Of a DNA stretch of 64,000 nucleotides, positions 25,069 through 32,633 are shown one piece after another. Below the pieces are notes generated by a model. That model searched no databases and was not told the origin of the DNA. It was given only the letters and a program-made list of their open reading frames with translations. Made by a program: the position numbers and the translations under genes. Position 1 is the first letter of the stretch, and each line of letters begins with the position of its first letter. This DNA comes from Parabacteroides goldsteinii (GTDB lineage Bacteria; Bacteroidota; Bacteroidia; Bacteroidales; Tannerellaceae), in the NCBI RefSeq assembly GCF_015550595.1, contig NZ_JADNBB010000013.1, positions 97,497-161,496 on the forward strand, in the 5' to 3' direction.

Positions 25069-27696
25069 TTAAAAATATATTTTCCAACTTATGCTTGGAA
25101 TAATTGGCGCATAGCGTTTTTCCTCAATAGCGTTTGTTGCAATATTGTATGCGTATCCTGTCTGTTTGAAACCATTGGCATTTAAAATCATAAATGAAAA
25201 CTCATGAGCTATTTTTTTCTTATTAACCCGAAGACGGAGAGTTAAATCTGTAGTAAATGAATTGGGTAGTTTTAAACTGTATGCATGTGCTTCATCTTCT
25301 TTGATTCCATGTTCTATTTGTGACTTTTCGTTGTCGATTGGAGTATAACGATAGCCACCTTGATATGTTAAGCGTATATTGGCACTGAATACTTTATTCT
25401 TATTTTTGCCAAATATCCACTCTTTTCCAACTAAGCCATTTGTGATAAAGCGTTGATCCATTCTCGTATTTCTCCAAACATTGTCTCCTCCCATATACTC
25501 GGATTTAAATAGTGATCCTGTAAGTAAAGCATACCAGCCATTTCTCAAATAACGCTCTAATGTAATATCAAGTCCATAGTTACGCCCTTTTCCATTATTA
25601 ATGAGCATTTTGTCTAGTCCGTAGCCATTGTAATTTAAAATGGAGAATGAAGAGTTTGGTTCTACTGGTATTGAGTACAAATATTGAAAGTACGGTTCTA
25701 TTTTCAGATAAAGATTATCTGTTATCCTATTTCCATAGGATAGCGAAAAATGATGTGCTTTACTAAAATCCAGATCTTTATTAACTAGCTTATTTCCTGT
25801 TTTAGGGGTTTGAACATAGTAATAATCTAATCGACTGCGTGTACTATTGAGACCATACGCAAAAGATAGTGTTTGATTTTTTTGTAGTTTCCACTTTATG
25901 CTAAAACGTGGTTCTAAAGTCCAATGATTGTTTAAACCAAAATACTGTCCAGTTAAACCAATACTGGCATCTATGTTTTTATGAAGGCTAAAAACAGAAC
26001 TAGTGAATGCCGAGAATGTAAAATCGGTATGACTTCCATCTGCTATTTGGTGCATAGGCTTATACAAACCAAAATCATCACTTATGTTAAAATCAAGATC
26101 ATAGCTCATTCGAGTGATTGTAAACCCAGTACGATTAAAATGTTTTTTGCTTATTTTGCTGTGTAGATAAGAGTTTAGAATTATATCTGTATTGCTGTTT
26201 TTCATATCTGCCATCCGATGAAAAAACATTTTATCGTCTGCTTGATCAATTATAGCATGAACTTTTGTATAAGTTGTAGCTAAAGATGTTTTAATGTACG
26301 AATTTTGTCTACAATATATTTTATGCCCAATTCCAAACATTCCTTTAGTAAACGTATTATCTGATTTTTGCTTATCAGATGTATATTCCCAATTCTCTGG
26401 ATTTTCTTCATTTTTCTGCAAAACTTTGTCCAATAATCCCAGCCCCCATACTGTAAAAATTCCAGCTTTCTTTGTAGGGAAATTGAATTTAAAAGCTAAG
26501 TCTTGATAATTAAGCCCCTCATCAGTTCCACTAATAGCATCTGATAGCCCAGAGAAAGAGTATCTATAGTTAAATAAATAGGAACTATTATTCTTTTTAT
26601 TAATAGGACCTTCTGAGGCTAAATCAAGCCCCCAAACACCTAGTTGAAAAGCATGTTCGTAATTTTGGCTATTTCCCGTTCGCATGGACATATCAAATAT
26701 ACCTGCTAGCGCATTATTGTACTCTGCGGAGAAAGCACCATTGAAGAAATCCGAGTTTCCCAATACATTAGAACTCAAACCACTCAATAAACCTCCTCCT
26801 AATCCTGTCATATCTGCATAATGTGTAGGATTAGATATCTCTACACCTTCCATACGCCATTGAGAATATTGTGGAGAGTTTCCTCTTACTACAAGAGCAT
26901 TTGTGTTTATTCCTCCTGCTACTCCGGCAAAAGAGGAGACCAAACGTGCCGGATCATCAAAGCCACCAGCAAAACGACTTGCTTCTTCAGTTGTTAAAAC
27001 TCGTCCTCCGGTTAATGCCATTGGATTTAATGCCACTTCCTTATTTGTATTGGGGCGTATTACTACTTCGGATAATAAATGTATATCCTCTTTAAGGGAA
27101 ATATTCAAAATGACTTCTTTAGCTGAAGTGACTACCAATTCATTAATGGCATGAGGTTCATAACCTAAGCAGCTTGTTTTAATATTGTATCTGCCTATTG
27201 AAACGTTCTTTATTGTGAAACGCCCAAGACTATCGCTGACGGCAGTTAATTCAGGATTATCGACAACACTAATTAGGGCAGAGTACACAGGTTGTCCAGA
27301 TATGGCATCTATAATGCTTCCTTTTATTATTTGTGTGACCTTTTTTGTCTTTATAGTTTGCTTCTCTATCGATATAGGATAAATGATGATGTGATACCCG
27401 TTTATCTTATAGGTATGCTTAGTTTCTTTCAAAGCTATTTTCAATACAGTATTTATATCTGTATTCTTTAAAGAAAGAGAGATTCTTTTACTTAGATCCA
27501 AAGCCGATTGTTCATAGGCTATACTGTATGTCGTTTGCTTCTCTATTTGTTCAAAAAGAGCTTTTAATGAGATATTTTTATCTTGTATCGTTATCTTATT
27601 TTCTTTACTTTGAGCAATAACCATATATGGAAGAAATGCAAAGAATAGAATTATAGCAATCTTATATGATTGATTGTTACTGATAAATTGATTCAT
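25069..27696 (-). CDS. TonB-dependent receptor with STN signalling domain
   Basis: An 875-aa outer membrane receptor. Signal peptide about 1-28; STN domain about 32-108 (ISLKALFEQIEKQTTYSIAY); carboxypeptidase-regulatory-like domain about 125-205; plug domain about 225-340 (ALVVRGNSPQYSQWRMEGVE); then the beta-barrel ending in aromatic IYF. The STN domain implies transmembrane signalling to the FecR protein and sigma factor encoded just upstream. No SusD gene follows. The ligand is unknown. It is cargo of a mobile element, unusual for a receptor of this kind. Confidence 0.88.
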   Translation of the reverse strand: MNQFISNNQSYKIAIILFFAFLPYMVIAQSKENKITIQDKNISLKALFEQIEKQTTYSIAYEQSALDLSKRISLSLKNTDINTVLKIALKETKHTYKINGYHIIIYPISIEKQTIKTKKVTQIIKGSIIDAISGQPVYSALISVVDNPELTAVSDSLGRFTIKNVSIGRYNIKTSCLGYEPHAINELVVTSAKEVILNISLKEDIHLLSEVVIRPNTNKEVALNPMALTGGRVLTTEEASRFAGGFDDPARLVSSFAGVAGGINTNALVVRGNSPQYSQWRMEGVEISNPTHYADMTGLGGGLLSGLSSNVLGNSDFFNGAFSAEYNNALAGIFDMSMRTGNSQNYEHAFQLGVWGLDLASEGPINKKNNSSYLFNYRYSFSGLSDAISGTDEGLNYQDLAFKFNFPTKKAGIFTVWGLGLLDKVLQKNEENPENWEYTSDKQKSDNTFTKGMFGIGHKIYCRQNSYIKTSLATTYTKVHAIIDQADDKMFFHRMADMKNSNTDIILNSYLHSKISKKHFNRTGFTITRMSYDLDFNISDDFGLYKPMHQIADGSHTDFTFSAFTSSVFSLHKNIDASIGLTGQYFGLNNHWTLEPRFSIKWKLQKNQTLSFAYGLNSTRSRLDYYYVQTPKTGNKLVNKDLDFSKAHHFSLSYGNRITDNLYLKIEPYFQYLYSIPVEPNSSFSILNYNGYGLDKMLINNGKGRNYGLDITLERYLRNGWYALLTGSLFKSEYMGGDNVWRNTRMDQRFITNGLVGKEWIFGKNKNKVFSANIRLTYQGGYRYTPIDNEKSQIEHGIKEDEAHAYSLKLPNSFTTDLTLRLRVNKKKIAHEFSFMILNANGFKQTGYAYNIATNAIEEKRYAPIIPSISWKIYF

Positions 27697-27758
27697 TTTT
27701 GTATATTTGTATGTTGATTATTCATTTAACTTCACGGTTTGATGATATTTGACTTTTC

Positions 27759-27796
27759 AGAACTGGGTTGAGGGTCTCAAGCTGCTTCCCAGTTCT
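27759..27796. promoter_or_regulatory. Hairpin between FecR and receptor genes
   Basis: AGAACTGGG / CCCAGTTCT stem with a 20-nt loop between the fecR-like and TonB receptor genes. The T run follows only on the plus strand; on the minus strand, where the genes are read, it is a hairpin without T run and may lower receptor transcription or stabilise the upstream mRNA. Confidence 0.45.
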
Positions 27797-27821
27797 TTTT
27801 TTATTCATAGGCAAAACGTTC

Positions 27822-28775
27822 TTAATGTATTATTACTTTGTCGTTTTTTACTTCATAAGTAAATCCAACTATATCTCCTAGTATTTTAAGCACCTCATTT
27901 TGATTTTCTCCTTTTAAGAATTTTACAGTGTATAATTTGGAAGCATAGGTGCTATCTCTATATTCGATTGCTATATCAAACTTCCTTTCTAGTGTCCGTA
28001 CTATTTCTGCAAATGAAACATTTATGAATATCAGATTACCTGTAATCCAATTAGTAGTCTCTGCTGCTGGAATTTCTACAATTTCTATTTTAGAGGTGCT
28101 TCTATTATAAGTTAGCTGCTGATTGGGCTTTAGTACCCTAAAATCTTTTGAAGGAGTACTTACTTCCACCTTTCCACTTGTCAAAGTGGTTGTAATATTT
28201 TTGTCAGTTGAGTATGATTTTACATTGAATTTTGTACCTAGCACTTTTACAGATAGTTGATTCGTTTGTACAATAAACGGTTTTGAGGAATCTTTTTTGA
28301 CAGCAAAGTAAGCCTCCCCATCTAGTTGTACAACTCTTTCTTTAGGGGAGAAAGTTTTGAGATATTTCACTGTTGTTCCTGCGTTAATCCATATCTTAGA
28401 ACTATCGGGTAGTAATATTTGCTTTGTTTCGCCATGTGCAGTAGATATTTCAATCAAACGATTTTGATTAGATGTATAGTATAAATATCCACCAATGATG
28501 AAGAATAATGGAATAAGTGCTGCTGCAATACGAGCAGTTCTAGAAAAGAATGGTGTTTTCAAATATCCAATCTTTCTGTTAGTGCGTTTTAAGGCTGAGT
28601 ATGTATCTGAGTTAGCTTCTATATCTAGTTCATTCCAATATTCAAAAGAAGCTTTTTCTTTTTCAGCACTACCATTTTCCTGTATTATCCATTTTTGAAT
28701 TCGCTCCTCTATCTCAGGCGAGAATCGATTGGGTAGGTATTCTTTAATTATTTTGCTTGTATTCTTTTTCTCCAT
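27822..28775 (-). CDS. FecR-type anti-sigma factor
   Basis: A 317-aa single-pass inner membrane regulator, starting at the ATG at 28775 (MEKKNTSKII). Cytoplasmic N-terminus about 1-75, one membrane helix (IAAALIPLFFIIGGYLYY), then a periplasmic FecR domain (EISTAHGETKQILLPDSSKIWINAGT) and a C-terminal DUF4974 domain (NVSFAEIVRTLERKFDIAI). It passes the signal from the receptor's STN domain to the sigma factor. Confidence 0.9.
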   Translation of the reverse strand: MEKKNTSKIIKEYLPNRFSPEIEERIQKWIIQENGSAEKEKASFEYWNELDIEANSDTYSALKRTNRKIGYLKTPFFSRTARIAAALIPLFFIIGGYLYYTSNQNRLIEISTAHGETKQILLPDSSKIWINAGTTVKYLKTFSPKERVVQLDGEAYFAVKKDSSKPFIVQTNQLSVKVLGTKFNVKSYSTDKNITTTLTSGKVEVSTPSKDFRVLKPNQQLTYNRSTSKIEIVEIPAAETTNWITGNLIFINVSFAEIVRTLERKFDIAIEYRDSTYASKLYTVKFLKGENQNEVLKILGDIVGFTYEVKNDKVIIH

Positions 28776-28849
28776 TTTGTTGCATTTTACTATATATACA
28801 AGCAAGTGGTAAGAATCTCAGTGAAAAGATAGCTGTTTTTTTTGAAAAA

Positions 28850-29404
28850 TTAGATGATAGAGATGAAAAAGAGAGAAATGACTTTTCTTATATCCTTTAA
28901 AGCAAGGCTTAGTTGGCTTTCGACATTTCTTTTGGTAGTATTTAATTTTGTTGATATTTCTTCATTGCTCAATCCGTCTTTACGACTCAACTGGTAAATT
29001 CTTCTTCGCTGATTAGGCATTTTCTCAACAACATCATCTATCAGTAAACCTAACTCTTTCGCTATTAGATTTTCTTCAGAGGTAGGTGTTGTACATTCCG
29101 AATTTATTAAGCTATGCACATAAGCATCGTGTACATACTTATGCTTTAAAAAGTTGAGAGCAGCATTTCTGGCAATTGTATGCAGGAAAGATTCAAAGGA
29201 TTTGCCAATATCAATAGATTGACGATTAAACCAAATATTTGCAAATATATCTTCTGCCAGTTCCTCTGCATCTACTTCGGATTTTATATAATTGAAAATG
29301 AACGTCTTTATTTTGTTGTAGTAAGTAATGAATATAATCTCAAACGCCTTGTGGTTACCTGACCTCAAGGCTTCAATTGTTTTTATATCAATACTTCGGT
29401 TCAT
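28850..29404 (-). CDS. ECF sigma-70 factor (FecI-like)
   Basis: A 184-aa extracytoplasmic-function sigma factor. Sigma region 2 is about 10-75 (FEIIFITYYNKIKTFIFNYIK, ELAEDIFANIW); region 4 is about 120-170 (RRRIYQLSRKDGLSNEEISTKLNTTKRNVESQL). It is first in the order sigma, fecR, TonB receptor, the standard signalling layout in Bacteroidetes. Confidence 0.9.
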   Translation of the reverse strand: MNRSIDIKTIEALRSGNHKAFEIIFITYYNKIKTFIFNYIKSEVDAEELAEDIFANIWFNRQSIDIGKSFESFLHTIARNAALNFLKHKYVHDAYVHSLINSECTTPTSEENLIAKELGLLIDDVVEKMPNQRRRIYQLSRKDGLSNEEISTKLNTTKRNVESQLSLALKDIRKVISLFFISII

Positions 29405-29727
29405 CTTGTCGAGTTTCTATTCAGCATAGCAAAAGAAGCAATTATTTATTTCTCAATGATGTTCTTTGAGAAATTTTAAGTAGGTGAGAAGCTTATTATT
29501 CTTTTTTATCATGTTGCTATGGTTGGAAGTATGACGATTAAATCAATTGTGTAAACACAGGAAGCTGTGATACATTAGATTCGGAATTTTTCTATTGTTG
29601 CGTTCTATGCCACCAACAACCTGTTGATACCACTCTCGGACAGTTTTGAAAACGGCTCTTGATTCTTCTTTCATTTGCCGATGAAAATAGAATCAACACG
29701 TTTTATAAACCATTAAAAATTAAATGT
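29405..29727. other. Gene-free region between sigma factor and HTH gene
   Basis: Divergent promoters are expected here. A small inverted repeat TTTCTCAA / TTGAGAAA lies near 29449-29473. No gene or known RNA recognised. Confidence 0.4.
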
Positions 29728-30042
29728 ATGGAAGTAGTAACCATCGAAAAAAGAACATTCTCGTATATCTGCGAGAGGCTCACAGAGTTTGCCAAACGGA
29801 TAGAAAGTTTGTGCAGCACTCATACTCAGAAAGTAGAAAACTGGCTGGATAGTCAGGAAGTGTGCCTGTTGTTAGGCTTTAGCAAGCGAACGCTGCAATA
29901 TTACCGAAGTAGTGGGCGACTAACTTATTCTCAAATTGGGAGCAAGATTTATTATAAGTCTTCCGATATTGAAAGAATTATTGCAGACAGTGAAACACAA
30001 AATCAATCATCCAAACAAATCATGCCTTATGAAAAGAACTAA
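29728..30042 (+). CDS. HTH excisionase-like protein
   Basis: A 104-aa protein starting at the ATG at 29728 (MEVVTIEKRTFSYICERL). The HTH_17-type domain is WLDSQEVCLLLGFSKRTLQYYRSSGRLTYSQIGSKIYYKSSDI. It overlaps the DUF3876 start by 14 bp and is probably in one operon with DUF3876 and a second HTH gene. Possibly controls integration or excision. Confidence 0.78.
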   Translation: MEVVTIEKRTFSYICERLTEFAKRIESLCSTHTQKVENWLDSQEVCLLLGFSKRTLQYYRSSGRLTYSQIGSKIYYKSSDIERIIADSETQNQSSKQIMPYEKN

Positions 30043-30322
30043 AGAAGATTATCCGTCCTTCAACTTGTTTTCTATTGTCGGCACATGGGAAAGTGTTAAT
30101 CTGAATCCTACAGTTATCATCTATCGGAACGATAAAGAGTATCTTCTTTCTATTATATATGTATCGGAAATTACTAAACAGGCTTCACCCGCTATTTATG
30201 AGATACAGCAAGATGGTAGCCAGTATTTTATTGCCATTGCATCCAAACGGCTTTATATAGATTATGATTCGCCAAAAGACGTACTTAGCATTTCATCGCT
30301 GGGTGACTATCTGCGTAACTAA
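30029..30322 (+). CDS. DUF3876 protein
   Basis: A 97-aa protein starting at the ATG at 30029 (MKRTKEDYPSFNLFSIVGTWE). It is a small beta-rich domain of the DUF3876 family, which occurs beside HTH genes in Bacteroides mobile elements. Function unknown. Confidence 0.75.
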   Translation: MKRTKEDYPSFNLFSIVGTWESVNLNPTVIIYRNDKEYLLSIIYVSEITKQASPAIYEIQQDGSQYFIAIASKRLYIDYDSPKDVLSISSLGDYLRN

Positions 30323-30403
30323 TCTATCAACCAGCTAATCATCTACCTGATTAGCCATCTAGCAATCTTGAAATCAATATTTCAATAAAACAATCTTTCA
30401 ATC

Positions 30404-30697
30404 ATGGAACTAATAAATAAAGATACCCCACAAGTCAAAGAATTTATTTCTTCACTCGATTCGATGCTGAATGGCATTGAATCTATAGTCAAGCATTACA
30501 AGCCCCACTTGAACGGGGAACGCTTTCTTTCTAATAATGAAGTTTCCAAGAAACTGAATGTCAGTCTGCGAACCCTGCAAGAATGGCGAGATACAGGGCT
30601 AATCCCCTTTATCCAGATAAAAGGTAAAATCATCTATCGGCAAAGTGATATTGATAAGCTATTGCAAAAGCACTACTTTGAAAGCTGGAAGGAATAA
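30404..30697 (+). CDS. HTH excisionase-like protein
   Basis: A 97-aa protein with HTH_17 domain RFLSNNEVSKKLNVSLRTLQEWRDTGLIPFIQIKGKIIYRQSDI. It is preceded by the motif TCAATATTTCAATAAAACAA (30374-30393) shared with element B. Third small HTH gene of element A; its place beside the integrase makes it the best excisionase candidate. Confidence 0.78.
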   Translation: MELINKDTPQVKEFISSLDSMLNGIESIVKHYKPHLNGERFLSNNEVSKKLNVSLRTLQEWRDTGLIPFIQIKGKIIYRQSDIDKLLQKHYFESWKE

Positions 30698-30718
30698 CCT
30701 ACCACCCTCGAAAACATT

Positions 30719-30906
30719 GTTTTTCGGAATTTAATTTGAATCATTGACTTTTCCAGTGAAGTATTTAGTCTGTGCAAGTCTTTAGATAAAAATACGCTCG
30801 AAATGCAATGAGAGGAAGATTTTTATCTAAACCGAAGGCTTGGACTTGAACAGGCTAAATACGGAACTTACCTTTGTCAATGTTTCATATTGAGTTCTGG
30901 AAAACT
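30719..30906. repeat. Long imperfect inverted repeat near the integrase
   Basis: About 75-nt arms at 30719-30796 and 30819-30906. Matching blocks from outside in: GTTTTC, CATTGAC, GTATTTAG, CTGT, CAAGTC and AGATAAAAAT. The pattern suggests a long interrupted cruciform or a folded RNA. It is larger and less perfect than a terminator and lies between convergent genes. Confidence 0.6.
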
Positions 30907-30915
30907 TACTTTAAA

Positions 30916-30963
30916 AGAAAAAGGATTGAGAAAATGAAATTCATTCTTCCCAATCCTTTTTCT
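30916..30963. terminator. Terminator of element A integrase
   Basis: A perfect 13-bp stem AGAAAAAGGATTG / CAATCCTTTTTCT with a 22-nt loop, rich in T on both strands; it can stop the integrase message (minus) and the HTH operon (plus). Confidence 0.75.
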
Positions 30964-30982
30964 ATATGGGCTACTGCCTTTA

Positions 30983-32203
30983 TTATATAGCCAATTCCGA
31001 CAGACAGCTATTTACTTTTTGCATATCCTTGAAAATATTCTGATCCAGTACTCGTGCATAGTGTTTGGTTACGCTTGTATCTGCGTGTCCTAACATCTTA
31101 GCAACATTTTCCATACTCACGCCATTCGCTAGGCATATAGAGGTGGCATAGGAATGTCGGGCTGAATGTGTGCACAGATTTTTCTGCAACCCGCATACAT
31201 CGGCAATCTCTTTCAAATAGCTGTTCATGCGCTGATTGCTCAAAACAGGCAATAGTTTTCCGGTACATTCTGCCACATTTTTATACTTTTCAATTATAGA
31301 AATTGCCACAGGTAGCACAGGTATATTACACATGATTTTTGTCTTTTGACGGTTCTTCCTTATCCAAAGTTCCCCTTTATTGTCCCTTACTAAGTGTTCA
31401 GGAGATAAATCTTTCACGTCACTGAACGCCAAGCCAGTAAATATGCAAAAGACAAAAACGTCCCGTACCTGTTCTACTCGTTTAATTGTAAACTCTTTAG
31501 CGAGAATGATTTTAATCTCGTCCATCGTCAGAAATTCGGGATCAGTTTCTTCCAGTTTGAAGCGGTAGTAAGCAAATGGATCTTTCTTTATCCAGTCGTT
31601 TTCCAGAGCAATGCGGATAATTTTCTTCAAATTCTTCAATCGGGTGATAGCGGAGTTCTGCGCGCAACCTTTTTCAATCTTCAAGAAAGCATCGAACTTA
31701 GAAATGAAGTTGGCTTCCAAGTTGTTCAGGGCAATATCCGATAACTGATATTCTTTCTTGATGAATTCCTCCAAATATCGGGTAGTGGTTTCATACCGTT
31801 GAACGGTTTTACTAACAAAGTCTTTGCCGATCAGCTTACGACTTTGTTCGTTGTGTTCTCTGAATATTTGCAAAAGGGTTTTGCTTTCTTCATCTACACC
31901 ATAATACAGTTTTCTCACAAGATCAACGGTGATAACCTTGTCGGAAGTTTCCAGTTCCCTATAAATTTGGTGTATGCGTGAGCGTGTGATTTCTATGTAA
32001 TGGTTCAGTTCCACTGACATACGGTCTTTTCCTTTTGAATTCTCTTTTGCTTGATTCCATAGGTTTACGGGACAACTTCTTTTGATAGAAATGTCTACCA
32101 TACAGCCGTTTACAGTGATTCTCATGCACACAGGTGCTTCTCCGTTCTTTAATAACTTGGCTTTTTTGATAAAGAACAAAACAGAAAATGATTTTCTAGC
32201 CAT
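30983..32203 (-). CDS. Tyrosine integrase of element A
   Basis: A 406-aa integrase with the same layout as the element B enzyme: arm-binding N-terminus, SAM-like core-binding domain and catalytic domain. Catalytic boxes: THSARHSYATSICL, KMLGHADTSVTKHYARV. The Arg I position reads IFTGLAFSDVKDL without arginine, as in IntDOT-like enzymes. It starts 242 bp from the tRNA-Lys 3' end and is read away from it. The two island integrases are related but clearly distinct, so the elements inserted independently at the same site. Confidence 0.9.
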   Translation of the reverse strand: MARKSFSVLFFIKKAKLLKNGEAPVCMRITVNGCMVDISIKRSCPVNLWNQAKENSKGKDRMSVELNHYIEITRSRIHQIYRELETSDKVITVDLVRKLYYGVDEESKTLLQIFREHNEQSRKLIGKDFVSKTVQRYETTTRYLEEFIKKEYQLSDIALNNLEANFISKFDAFLKIEKGCAQNSAITRLKNLKKIIRIALENDWIKKDPFAYYRFKLEETDPEFLTMDEIKIILAKEFTIKRVEQVRDVFVFCIFTGLAFSDVKDLSPEHLVRDNKGELWIRKNRQKTKIMCNIPVLPVAISIIEKYKNVAECTGKLLPVLSNQRMNSYLKEIADVCGLQKNLCTHSARHSYATSICLANGVSMENVAKMLGHADTSVTKHYARVLDQNIFKDMQKVNSCLSELAI

Positions 32204-32294
32204 TTTTACATCGTTTTTAGAGTTACAAAACTATGTATTCTCTTCCAAAGTAGTGCTATGCAAAAGACTATGAATCAGTGAGAAATATGCAAAT

Positions 32295-32331
32295 TCGTGG
32301 GACTTTTTCGAACTAAATTTTAGTCCCACGA
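32295..32331. repeat. Inverted pair beside element A integrase
   Basis: TCGTGGGACT (32295-32304) and its exact complement (32322-32331), with 17 bp between, lie between the integrase start and the attachment site. They are the positional counterpart of the CGTGACC array in element B and may be integrase arm or operator sites. Confidence 0.5.
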
Positions 32332-32388
32332 TTTATCCACCGATAATATGCTTGAAATGGCTATTTTCTGCTACCTATCAGAAAAAAG

Positions 32389-32421
32389 AAATCCCTGATA
32401 ATGTTTGATTATCAGGGATTT
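32389..32421 (-). terminator. Current tRNA-Lys terminator, supplied by element A
   Basis: A perfect 14-bp stem AAATCCCTGATAAT / ATTATCAGGGATTT, 5-nt loop, followed on the minus strand by TTCTTTTTTC. It lies 25 bp 3' of the tRNA gene inside element A. Confidence 0.8.
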
Positions 32422-32445
32422 GCTTGATTTTTCTTTTGTTTTCAG

Positions 32446-32518
32446 TGATCCGCCTGGGGTTCGAACCCAGGACCCCATCCTTAAAAGGGATGTGCTCTAC
32501 CTGCTGAGCTAGCGAATC
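32446..32518 (-). tRNA. tRNA-Lys (anticodon TTT)
   Basis: A 73-nt tRNA: acceptor stem GATTCGC / GCGGATC with discriminator A, D arm GCTC...GAGC, anticodon arm CATCC-CTTTTAA-GGATG and T arm CTGGG-TTCGAAC-CCCAG. CCA is not encoded. Its 3' end is the attachment site of both elements; the insertion leaves the gene intact because the elements restore the 3' end. Confidence 0.97.
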
Positions 32519-32569
32519 ATCATTTGAATACTCTGTATCGCGGTATGCTTTACTTCTGTATTGCGGGTG

Positions 32570-32599
32570 CAAAGGTAGGGTTTATTTTTGAATTTGCAA
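32570..32599 (-). promoter_or_regulatory. tRNA-Lys promoter
   Basis: The minus strand shows TTG, 19 bp, then TACCTTTG, a good fit to the Bacteroidetes TTTG-N19-21-TAnnTTTG promoter, about 52 bp upstream of the tRNA. Confidence 0.65.
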
Positions 32600-32633
32600 T
32601 AGTAGGGCTAACTTTTTTTCAAAAAAAGTACAT

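Larger units (their letters stand above)
18538..32464. mobile_element. Element A: mobilizable element at tRNA-Lys
   Basis: A 13.9-kb insert between the middle attachment repeat and the tRNA-Lys gene. The backbone has an integrase (30983-32203), small HTH genes, DUF3876, an RteC-like pseudogene, BfmA and MobB mobilisation genes and an oriT-like region. Cargo is the metallophosphoesterase-Hsp90 fusion and a sigma/FecR/TonB receptor set. There are no conjugation (tra) genes, so it would need a helper element to transfer. It is probably the more recent insertion, since it lies between the tRNA and element B. Confidence 0.8.
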
